64,000 nt of DNA from contig JANPWX010000028.1 in NCBI GenBank assembly GCA_024734555.1, positions 2,362,245 to 2,426,244 on the forward strand, written 5' to 3'. Source of the stretch: Trochalopteron elliotii. Lineage: Eukaryota > Chordata > Aves > Passeriformes > Leiothrichidae. The notes below the pieces were generated by a model. It had not been told where the DNA came from. It saw nothing but the letters and a program-made list of their open reading frames with translations, and searched no databases. Below are positions 53,405-64,000 of the stretch, piece by piece. How positions within the stretch are numbered: position 1 is the first letter of the stretch; the number at the start of each line of letters is the position of its first letter. The translations under genes were made by a program, and so were the position numbers.

Positions 53405-54299
53405 CCTGTTCATTCTGTCTATTGCTTGGCCTACTTTATAAATCTCTGGAAGACTCCCATGGTCACCCTTTGTCCAAACTAAAGAGATGTAGCTTCTTTT
53501 TTTAGAGTGACACAAGGCCTTTGATCATCTTGTTACCATTATTTGAATCTTTCCTAGCCCTACAGCTTTTCTGAGATATTCTTCAGGGGGAGGTGCAGGA
53601 TGTATCAAGATAGGACATGGTATCCAGGACTTAGGAAAGCATGGATTTAAACAGAGATGGGATGAAGTTCTCTGTTTTGCCTTTCTCAGAAGTCACTTCG
53701 GAACAATGAGCTGTTGTTGCCACGGAACAGTCACAGCCCCCAGGTTTTATTCCTGAATGATGGTCATCAGTTCAGAGGCTCTTCTTCAGGAGTAGAGTCA
53801 GGAGTGGTTTATGTGCATCTTTTGCCATATATGCATATACACATATATTTAATCCTCATTTGACACCTAGCTGATGATTTTCATAAAGCCTTTCTACAAT
53901 TCTTCTGACAGTCCTGTCAAATAATTCCTCCAAATAATTTTGTACCATCAGCAAACGTTCATATTCTCAAATTTTGAAGGCACTGCACTTCAGAATAGTT
54001 CATTCAATGCTGTGAGTTGTTTAAAAGAGTATAATAATTTAACTATGGGGCAGAAAATCTGACACTGTCCTTATAGTAGAGTGTCCATATATACAAGCAC
54101 ATACATGTTGGACTATACCTATGTACACCATGTGTATAGTAACTATGTTATTATCAAGTACTAATGTGAGCTCTCCTACTTTCCTAAAAGGTGAAATTGG
54201 AGGCAGATGCATTTCTGGAGGAGAAGAATCTTCTGCTATTGTTGCAGTGCGTGATTAAGCCTTTCTAAGTTTTATATGTAATTTATTTATTTTGTACTT

Positions 54300-54828
54300 G
54301 ATATGTCCCTTCCCGAATCCTCCACCCATCCCCTGATCCCCTTGGTATCTCCCAGAGGGGAGCCCCTTGTCAGTCACCCTGGAAACTTGAAGAGAAATCA
54401 TCTCCCATTTGGCCAGGTGCTCAAGCACCTGCCCTCTTCAATTGTCCTGCTAAGTGTCCCCTTCTAGAACACCCAACCCCTTCCCATCCATTGGCCCGAA
54501 TTCTCCTGTGGCCTCAGGCTATGTCCTGGAGTACATAAGGCAGAAGGACAGGCCGAGCCTTGCCTTTTGCACGTGGAGCTGCAACAATAAACACCTTTCA
54601 AACCCACGGCAGAAGCCCGCTCTTCACTCCAAAGCCTCACCCACGCTTCCAGCGAGCAGATCTGAGGGACCCACAGGAACTGCTGCAGTTGGTCTGGGGT
54701 AAGCAGCCTGCCAGTAGCTGCCCCCCAGAAGGAAACCGCTGCATGCCATTATTTCATACGGGCTATAAGAAGGAAATGCCTTCCTAGGAAACTGACAGCA
54801 GCCTTTCTGGCGTCACACCAGGTCGATA
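54300..54828 (+). mobile_element. Probable LTR (about 0.52 kb)
   Basis: Begins near TGTCCCTTCCCGAATCC, with TACATAAGG (TATA-like) at about 54532, AATAAACACCTTTC (polyadenylation signal) at about 54585, and an end near GCGTCACACCAGG. The order U3-TATA-R-AATAAA-U5 is that of an LTR. The tetramer gata is found at 54300-54303 and 54825-54828 and could be the target duplication, but the right end does not then finish in CA, so the borders are uncertain. An internal 82-codon frame is not a gene. Confidence 0.65.
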
Positions 54829-57800
54829 TATGCACATATTCCTTGATTCAGTGACCTCTTATCTCTCTGGTCTCATTTGCAAACATTTAATTGGCCTATA
54901 AACATCCATATGACTTCAGAACAGGTATCTCTAGGAGCTTTATACAGTGTGTTTCCTGGGAGAAGTTGGGTGAATTCCACGTCACTGGCACTTTTGAGGA
55001 CAGCTGATTTCTCTAACAGTCTTAAGAAAAGGAAACAGTAATAAAACCATTATCTTTCTAGGAGGATTGCATTTCCTCCATCTTTCTTGAGCAATTCACT
55101 TCTCAGCTAGAGAAACCAAGAACTACCATTCAGACTGCCAGCTTTGGCTAGGAAGATACTGGGAAATACCAGGCCCATGCTGAAGCCTGCTCAGCTTTTA
55201 AACAAGTTCTGAAACAGTGTCTTTAGCTTATGAGGACGCCATGGTAAAGTAGTAAAGCTTCTGGTGACTGAGTTAGATAGAAGGCAAGTGTCTCTGAACT
55301 TCTGCCACAACTCTTGATGCAAAACAGGAGTTCTGAGAAGCCCCCTCCCTAAAAACCTATCCGAAGCATCATATTTAACTCATGTCCTCCTGTTCTTTGT
55401 TTCAAGAAACCTTGGGGTAGTATTTAAAGTGACTTTTTGGCAGGTGCTGCTCACTAGCTGAAGTAGGGAGAGTGTTCATCTTCATTTTAAACCAAGGACA
55501 TTTTGTTAGAGATATTATGTTGCCTGACTATATCTCAGCTGTTTCAAATGTGAATGCAAACATGTGCCATCTGGAGCTATAACCAAATATGAGACTAAAA
55601 TATTAGCACAGAAAGTAAATAACAGCTCAGCAGTGCTCCTCAGGCAGAAGACACAATGACACAGGAACATATTTCTTAACTCTTCATTTTCTTATAAATC
55701 TAAAGAAGCAATAGATTTCTTTGCATACATATGCATAAATAAACCCAAAAGGGCTCTTCATGTTGTTTAAGAAAGCAAAGAAACAAACAAACAAAACAAC
55801 AAACAAACAAGCAATACCAAACAAACCCTGCTGGATAAGTAAACTCTTTCTGTGATTTTTTTAATAGCTCTAATCTGCCTTTCAGTAACATGGGGTCAGA
55901 GCCTTCTTCTCCACTTTGCACTCCATAGCAGATGTGCTGCTTCTGGGACATTTCTTCCTTGGAGACAGGTTTAAGGGATTGGTTTAAGTTATGTTTGGAA
56001 ATGGACATGAATCTGGAGACATGAATAGCTTTTAAGCTGCCCCAAACCAATTGTTTGCTTTCTTCATACTCAAATTTTTACAAGGGTAAATTGGAAATTT
56101 TTTATAAGGGCACACCTTGGGATGTAGACATTCTAAAATAAACCAGAAGTGACCTTGTACAAGTTTATGCCATTTTTCTCCAGCTTCTTCACTGAGGAGA
56201 TGGTGTTTGTACAGTCACCCCTGTCAGTGCTGGGACAGGCACCATCTGTCATTTTAAATACAGATAGATGTACCACATATTATTGCTCAGCAAGTAAAAA
56301 ATGCTGCAAAGCACAGTTAGAAAAGGTTCCTGGCTAGCAATGCCATCTCTAGAGTGGCACTGAAAAGCAACTCCTCCTTCAGCCCTCTTCCATGCTGAAA
56401 AGAGTGGTTTAGATGATACACTTTTTAATGTAGTATGGAGCCCGCTATGATATTAAAGTTTAGTCTGTCTTATATCATTGAAGATAAATGCCTAATCTAG
56501 TGATTAGCACTCTATGAATACCACACATTGGCAAGTGAAGGGTAGATGGCAGATTAGATATGTGGTGTATATCTTCAGACTTGCCTTTATATATTTCATT
56601 TGTGATCAGATTAGCAAGGCCCAAGAAATTGAATCACAAATTTTCATTTTATTTTGAAATGTATAGGGGCAAAAAGATCAGAAGATGTATTCTGTGAGAA
56701 ATATAAGACTAATGTATCGAATTTTCCCTGTGACAAAATTAACGTGCCCAGACTTCCCTCACTGTTTGCCATGGGATAACTTCTGTACTAATAATTCTTG
56801 ATTTAAATATCTGTCTATTCAGACTGGGGGAAAGGAAGAAAGCAGTTCTATCTCAAAATCTGGATTTTCTAAGAGCTCAGAATACTTAAAACCAGAAAAT
56901 TCTCTGGTATTACATATGATAGATACAGAATCTGTTAAGTCTTTACCTGACTGGCAGCACTGAAGGCCAATAAGGGCAGAAGTCTCCTGCCTTTAGGCAA
57001 TTATTTCCTTAGAAATAGGTTGGTGTGACAAAACTGGGGAGGAAGAAAAGATGTTGAATTGTACTGTAAATAGTAAATTAATTTTTTCTATCTCCATGTT
57101 AGAGGTTCAGCTGTCATGATGCATTAGGGAAAGAGCCAGCTTTCTGAGAACCATGGAGTCCATCGGGATGAAGAAGAAAGATTGAAAACCTTGCCAGAGA
57201 GCATGTATGGTTTTGAGCCAACAATCCTGTGAAATTAAGGCTAAGGAAATGGATTTCAAATGCTCAAACCCAGAGAAGGATAGTCACAGTGTCTCTGTAG
57301 AAAGAACTAGGATGCTGAGAGAGTAGAAGATTCTGAAACCTGTAAATGTTAAATAGTACAGGTTAAAAATAGAAGGGAGGGAAAGGAGGGAAAGATCAAT
57401 CCAAACACATTTAATAAGAACAGATTATGGCAGGATAAATGCAAATAGTTGTATGAAGATGTGAGTTGCTGGGTCAAAGGTGGCCACAAGACACAGGCAC
57501 TTCCATGCTGTTCAGTGGTAGTTTGAAAGACTTTTCTGGACCTGTTTCTGTATACAGTAAATGACTTAATATTGAAACTTCAGCGTTGCAAGATCAACTG
57601 CTGCTTACTCTGGCATTTATGTTATTTCTGTCACTATGAAGAACAGCTCTGAGATTTTTAGAACCATGCACATTTGCAAAAATCATATTTTTGAAAGAGA
57701 GGTCTGGCTCCATTTGTCTCATAAAAGTCTGCACTTAACCACTTTTTTAAAAAAACAGTATTATTTTAAGGTCAGTGGAAACTCCATTGAAGTGTTTCAG

Positions 57801-60800
57801 GAAATCATCAGATCATTAGAGCAATGGAAACTGAGATGTATGCAATGTACTGATTTCAAACACATTATAAAACTGGGCAAGAAATCAAGTGTGTAACATT
57901 CTCCTTTGGGACCCACACAGTGCCAGCGTGATTTTATCATGCTACGTGCCAGTGACTGCTCCTAGCTTGCAGTGGCTACTGGAAGGTATTTTTCCTTCGG
58001 AGATGCATCCATTGTCACCTCTCAAACCAGTCTTTGAAACTAAGCAGAGACTTAAGTTTTTCTCCCTTAGTTACCCAGGGAAACATATGTAGAAGTTTTG
58101 TCCTCAGGAGTGTGTCTGATACCTAAATCTCCCACCTTGAAGAGACACCTGCCATTGTGCATTGTAATTGTGCTCAGAAAGGCAAGGTTTAAAAACCATG
58201 AGTCAGATCCGTTTAACTGCAAGGCTTGTGTGGACGCATTAAAAGAAGCAAAAGACCAAGAGGAGCATGTGTCTGCAGTGTTTAGTTAGTGCTTAACAGT
58301 CCTTTCACCCTCCCCAGTTCCTGTGACAGGATGGTGAGAGCTCTGTGATAATCTTGTGGGAGGTCACATCCAAACTCAGATGGACTGAAGCATTTATAAA
58401 ACCTCCAGCACCTGTTTTCCTTTATAGCTCAGATCCAACAGTGCAGGTCATTCTGGCCCAAACCTCTCCCCTTTTCTCCTTCTTCCTGCCTCATATGCTT
58501 CTGGTTCATTAGGTCAAGCAGGAAAGGCTCTAGAATTTCCTTCCATTAAGTCAGATGGAATCACTTGATGCCATCTGTTGTGCAGATGAAATTCTCTTTT
58601 GGACAGGGCAGAAGGACTTCTCCTTGCACAGTCTACAGCTATTCCCATAGTGAGCCATGATGTACCAAGTTCTCAGCTCAATGTGAAGTAGAACTGATCT
58701 GGGAAATGCCCAAATCCCATTATACAAATGTTTCATGTTAGAACTCCTACTCTGAACCCACACCAAGTACCCTGCCCATTATGCATTACACAATTTCATA
58801 AGTGTGAACAAATGACACAGCTCATTATTGATCTCATGTGAGAATAGAGCTGGCAGCAACCACTCATGTGGAGATGGCAGTACTTTGGAGGGTACCTCGA
58901 CCCAGTTCCCAGCTCAGTGTTTGGAGAGGCTTTTGGGACAAGCTGTACTCCCATCCTGTTGTTGGAGGTCACCCCTTCAGAGCTCTGTGCTCCTGCCCAG
59001 TCCCCCACACTTCTGCAAGCGGAGTTTGGAAAGGGCAACATTCACCTTTGCTCTGCTGTCATGCTACAATCACTTTACTAATAAAGTGTGACAAAGAATA
59101 GATTTGTTTTTCAGAACAAATTTAGGAATGAAACACCCAGTAGAAAACAAACTTGTGAAAATTTTAATTTCACACACGTTTTCTCTTGAGTAACTATCCA
59201 CACAGGATGTCTGGTTTATTTTGACTATGAGTGTCACCTTTAAATCCCAAAAATCTGGGGCAAAAATGAAGTAAAAAAAAATAGAGGGGAAAGTAATTCT
59301 GGTTTTATTTGTAATGTCAAAACAAGACACTTGAAAAATGTCTAAAGTTAAAACAAATAATTTAGAATATATTTAAAAACAGCATGCAGAACAGCTAAAA
59401 AGATTTATTTTTGAAGAACCAGCCCCAATTCATGTGTCCACAGCAAGCAATATGGTTTGAAAAAAAAGCAAACAGGGTTATTTTATTAGCTGGCATTCCT
59501 CACCTTCTGTTTGAGTTTGTGTTTCAGTGTGCCCGTAGAATTAGCAGATCGTTAATACAGCCTCAGAAAACACACATCTTGACCCAAAATGTCATTTCAG
59601 GCAGTAAAAGAACAGAAAAAAAATCAGTAGATGATAGAAAATTTCATTAAGTAATTACAGCAGGAGAGGAAGAGGTCTCTGGAATACCTTCTGAAAAAAT
59701 GAACATTTTGAAAAGGATAAGGGCAAGATTAAGTGTGAGGTCTTGGTGCATTCTGCTACATATTAAATCCTGACACAGAAATCTCAACAGATGGAAGCAT
59801 TTAGAAGAAGTGAACAACTAAGGAAGAAAACTGGCAATAAAATAAAATTATTGGGAAAAAATTATTACTACTGGTAATTTGTTTGCACTGTTATTGTTTA
59901 TTAAGAAATTAGCACTTCACTGCCTGAGCCAAGAGCTTACTATGGAAGTGTTAATCTCAAAAAATATAAAATAGAGGAAGGTGGGAAGATTTTTTCCCCC
60001 CTTTAATTTTCTTTTCTAAAACTGAAATAATTTCTTTCCTGCAAATAAGCATTGCTACCACTGATGTCCACAAGAAACCACACAAGTGGTTGGGTTTAGA
60101 TGTGCCTTAGATGCACATAGCTAATGCTATGATTCAAAACTGCTAAAAGAAACAATGACATTTGAAGATACATCTAAATGGGCATTAATTTACTTGATAA
60201 AAAATGTTTTCTACTAACCCATTCTTTCCTGCCTTCTGTTTTGTCTGCTTGTTTGCCACTGGATGTTTGAGCAGGTAAAACAACCGGACCTTGACCTTCT
60301 TTGGATTCATCACAAAATAAATTAATATAAGAAGTAAACAAGCTCCAGCAAATTACAGGTGCATCCTTGCTTATTGCTCTCAAAGCCCAGATTTCTAAAT
60401 GTGAAAGTAAAGAAGGAAGGGAGATTAATCTTGACAAACAAATATCATTATTTCCAAGACGGTTGCTGGGATATGCCCTCATGTATGTGTATCACATAGC
60501 AGGTGCTATTTATGATAGTACACATAATAAGAGCAGCTCTGATAGGAAAATACTTCCCAGTTTGTAGAGTATTGCGAAGTTTTGCTCTGCCACCCTATTT
60601 CCAACTTCCTATTTTCTTTTCTCCCTCCATTGTTGGACAAATGCAGGTACACTTTTGAGGCCCTAAATGCACAGCCAGATTAGCTACAGACAGGATGATG
60701 ACCACACACCTGGTAATTCTCTGCGAGAACCCAGCGACTTTTGACCTGACAGTCACCTCCATAAGTATAATATTTATTTTCACCTTAACCATCTTAAAGG

Positions 60801-61610
60801 TAAACCAAACTACCCAGATGTAATTGTCAAATCCAAGGACAGAGAATTATATTCAGGTTGACTTCACAGATAGAAAACAACTGATAAGCCACCAATATGA
60901 CAGCTGACTGCAGTTAACCTTTAATTGGGATCCAGCAGCAGCATGTGCTTTTTAATATGCTGCTTTAAAAGCAAAAAAATAACACAGTCTTGTCTTGTTT
61001 ATGGAACAAGTAAAATTAATGGAAAACGTTAATCTCTGGGCTAACATGACCATGTTTACCCTGTAAAGCCACAGTGCAGTGAGTATTATTCAACACTGAG
61101 TCTCAAGTTGGACTGCTTTGGCTTTGCCTTTACCTTACACTGGGAAACCAGTACTTTAATTTTCACTTAGCAGACGTAAAAACTGGTTTTTTTAAAAAAA
61201 AAATCATTTACACATACATGTATTTGAACACAAGCAGGCACTTCTCTCCAGTGTTGCATAACTCTAATAGTAATTTCTTCATTTATCTTCACAGGAGGTA
61301 TAGGGCAGGATAAAAATGTAAACTGTGTAACCTTACTTAAATTTATTAACAGAGTCCTTTGCACCTTCCTCCCTGTGTTCCACTGCATGCAGATATTTCA
61401 GGCAGTTTGAATCATTAGTACTTCCAGGTGAAATGGTTATTTGGGGAAGTGCTGCTGTACAAGACAGAACTAGAAATACAAAACAGGTTTGCAAAGACCA
61501 CTCTGTGGACGCAGAGATGAAATTTGTGTCTCACTGCAGCAGAGACGGTGGCCAAAGGGACTGTCAGTAAAATAAGAACTTGAATGAAAAACATGCACGG
61601 GAGAGGATGA
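54829..61610. other. Intergenic, nothing recognised apart from simple repeats
   Basis: AT-rich DNA without recognisable genes. An AAAC/CAAA array lies at about 55780-55812. Short open frames (up to 116 codons) lack domains. Confidence 0.6.
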
Positions 61611-61615
61611 GGTGT

Positions 61616-62197
61616 TTTACTGGTTTTAGCTGGGGTGGAGTTAGCTTTCTTCAAGTGGCTTGTAGGGGGCTGTGTTTTGGACTTGTGCTGGACACAGGGT
61701 TGATGATATAGAGATATTTTTGTTATTGCTGAGCAAGGTTTACACAGAGCCAAGGCCTTTTTTACCTTTTTATACTGCCATGCTGGGGAGGAGATTGGGG
61801 GTGCCTGGTAGGTTTGCAGGAGCTGGGACAGGTGGCCTCAATGGATCCAAGGCATTCTCAGGACCAGATGACTTCATGCTCAGTATAGAAGATGGGGAGG
61901 AGGAAGGGGGGAGACATTTGTGGTGCTGGTGTTTGTCTTCCCACGTCACTGCCAGGTGTGATGGGGTCCTGCTCTCCTGGAGATAGCTGAACCCGCCTGC
62001 CATGGGAAGCAGGGAATTCATTCCTTGCTTTGCTTTGCTTGTGTGAGTAGCTTTTACTTTCCCAGTCAAACTGTCTTTATCTCAACCCACGAGTTTTCTA
62101 CCTTTTAACCTTCCAATTCTCTCTCTTGTCCTGCAAGTGGGGGAGTGAGCAAGTGGCTGCGTGGGGCTTGGCTGCTGGCTGGGATTGAACCATGGCA
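61616..62197 (+). mobile_element. Solo LTR of an avian ERV (582 bp) with 5-bp duplication
   Basis: The element begins TTTACTGGTTTTAGCTGGGG (first base of TG apparently mutated) and ends GGGATTGAACCATGGCA. Inside are GGGGCTGTGTTTTGGACTTG, ACTTCATGCTCAGTATAG (TATA region), TTTGCTTTGCTTGTG and CTTTATCTCAACCCACGAG, phrases of a common bird LTR. The 5-bp ggtgt is on both flanks (61611-61615 and 62198-62202). No internal genes remain. The AATAAA/ATTAAA signal is not intact. Confidence 0.88.
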
Positions 62198-62202
62198 GGT
62201 GT

Positions 62203-63774
62203 AAAGGTACTAGAAGCTGCCAAGATAATGGATTTATATGAAAGAAAACCAGGAGATAGAGAGATTTGCATGCAGATGCTCCCTGTGGCATGGATGGAGC
62301 AACTGGGCAGGAAGACAATGGAACTGAAGACTTAGAAGTAGAACTGAATTACCCAGCACCTCAAAGGGAGAGTAGAGTTCACAGACAACTGGAGAAGAGC
62401 CCAGGGCCTCCAAAGGTAGTAGAAATATACCACAAAAGTATAGTCAAGCCTAATTCTCAGTGCCCTTTTGAACTGTGCAGATGCCTGTTAAATAGTGATC
62501 TCTTAGATGCCAGTAAACAGGAGCCCATTCTCTTCTGACACCTACACCAAACTGCTTAAAAAGTGTGATGGAAACATTGCTGGAGTCAATGTTCACAGCA
62601 CATAGTTCTGTTTTCTTCCCAGAAAATTGGTTGGTTAGCTGGTCTGACAGAGGAAAGAGATAAAACAACTTGTGGAGTTGATCTGTGAGCTTTCAGACCA
62701 CACTTTGATTCATGAAGCAAGAGACAGTCCCAGTACATGGGCTGGCTGGGACAGTGGGAGACCCTCATAGAGCTCACTCAGTGCAACAGCTCTGCAGCAG
62801 GGAGATTTCTGGGTTCTCACTGCAGAAACCCAGGGATTTATTTCTATCAATGTTTTTTCTTCAAAGAGTTCATTAAAATCAGCTGTTGCTTGATTTGCAG
62901 CCTCTGTGGGGAGTGCAGGCTGCACCTCACTCCTGGCTGGCACAAGCTCAGCAGAACGACTAGCAGTCCCAAATCTCATAGCCTGATCACCAACCTCATT
63001 CAACAAAGCTAAAAGAGAGATTATAGTTGGCAAGGAAGCAGTTGACCCAGGGACAAGAGGCATTCATTTTTCCCACCCTTCAGACCAACACCAGCCTGCC
63101 CAAAGTCTTTTTATCGGATGAAATTTCATCTGTTGCAGAGGAGCTCTGAAAGAGATGAGTCAATGAGAAAGATAAGCTTCACAATGAGGCCATAAATAAC
63201 AAATCTAGACAGCAATGCCACCCCTACATTTTAGGCCATTGAATGTGAACATAATGAAGTGCAGTGTGCAGCTGCTGAAGCTGAAGCTCAGAGAAGACCC
63301 ACAGTTTTTCACACAACCTTATGGTAGATTTGAGACTCAAACCCATTTTTCTTGTTTATTTGCCTGGCACCTTGCCAGACAAAGGGCTCTCCCTTTAGAG
63401 TCCTGGACTGAACCCCAAATTAAATCAGTTCGTATCCTTTCTTGCATTGTAGGACAGATCTCTCCTACTGAAGTTTTATGCATTTGGGAGCCCGTTCATG
63501 TCCTGACAAGCCTGCAGTGGCCCAGCCTCTGAAATGCAAACAGACACTTTTGGGGCACAACTCCAAGGCCTGCAACACTTACCAGAGCAGCACACACCTC
63601 CTCCTTTTTATTCCTCTGAGGTAATAAGCTTAAATTCAAAGTACCCCTCAGGAGGTTTCACCGGGCCGCTCTTTACAGTGCTTTGAAGAGCTCCTGACCT
63701 GTTAGCAACTGGCCCCAGCAGGAACTGACCACTCATTGTTTTTTTCTGGTTTAGTCACATCCTCAGTCAACCCT
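62203..63774. other. Intergenic, nothing recognised
   Basis: Several medium-length frames on both strands (up to 117 codons near 62.7-63.1 kb, minus) show no recognisable domain. No repeats were identified by eye. Confidence 0.55.
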
Positions 63775-64000
63775 CTCTGCCAAAAGGGCTCTACAGAGGG
63801 ATCTGGACAGGCTGGATCAATGGGTCGAGGCCAACTGTAAGATTCAACAACGCCAAGTCCCAGGTCCTGCACTTGGGTGACAGCAACTCCCCTGCAGCAC
63901 TACAGGCTAGGGGAAGAGTGCCTGGAAAGTTGCCCAGAGGAAGAGGACCTGGAAGTGCTGGTTGACAGCAGCTGAACATGAGCCAAGAAGGGCAATGACA
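63775..64000 (+). repeat. CR1 LINE, continues past the window edge
   Basis: Plus-oriented CR1 from the end of its second reading frame: AGGGATCTGGACAGGCTGGA, TCAATGGGTCGAGGCCAACT, CAAGTCCCAGGTCCTGCACT, then GAAGTGCTGGTTGACAGC and GGGCAATGACA at the window end. The 3' portion lies outside. Confidence 0.93.

Noticed and set aside
62710..63063. 117-codon minus-strand frame
   Set aside because: Reasonable composition but no recognisable family, no nearby promoter or polyadenylation signal, and no splice partners.

Overview
The window is avian nuclear DNA. It carries several CR1 LINE 3' ends with the typical bird sequence, at least three LTRs of types common in birds, and an alpharetrovirus-like provirus. 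Two host genes can be recognised, both on the minus strand. The first is BCKDHB, the E1-beta subunit of the mitochondrial branched-chain 2-oxo acid dehydrogenase. Exons 1 to 3 lie at about 18.9, 16.4 and 13.8 kb; exon 1 is cut by a 400-base assembly gap inside a CpG island, and the rest of the gene lies to the left of the window. The second is NR0B2 (SHP), an orphan nuclear receptor without a DNA-binding domain. It is complete in two exons (49967-49394 and 44513-44260) and has a readable promoter and a polyadenylation signal.

Layout: 1-13.7 kb is BCKDHB intron 3, with a CR1 fragment, a ~1 kb solo LTR and one exon-like stretch of unknown meaning. From 13.7 to 19.5 kb lie BCKDHB exons 3, 2 and 1 and the CpG-island promoter. 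A CR1 copy lies at 19.6-19.9 kb. A 7.2-kb provirus occupies 21673-28887 in the same orientation as BCKDHB, about 2.4 kb upstream of the gap at its CpG island. From 28.9 to 44.2 kb is mostly featureless intergenic DNA plus a solo LTR with terminal inverted repeats and a target-site duplication. NR0B2 spans 44.2-50.1 kb and has a 4.9-kb intron holding a CR1 and a probable LTR. From 50.3 to 64 kb is gene-free DNA with CR1s and two LTRs.

The provirus is the most informative element. It has two 250-bp LTRs differing at 11 sites, a 6-bp target duplication (acatgg), a primer-binding site for tRNA-Phe with one mismatch, gag, pro, pol, env and a polypurine tract. The gag-pro-pol backbone, the R region, the AAATTTA slippery site with a 10-bp stem and the env splice plan (donor after gag codon 6, in phase with env) are all alpharetrovirus-like. 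The Env instead has the CWLC and CX6CC motifs of gamma-type envelopes. The copy is defective: gag and pol are frameshifted, the whole integrase is missing, and env is interrupted by one stop codon. No CRISPR arrays, operons or tRNA/rRNA genes were seen. Gene identities rest on recognised protein similarity and splice sites read by eye; no database search was possible.
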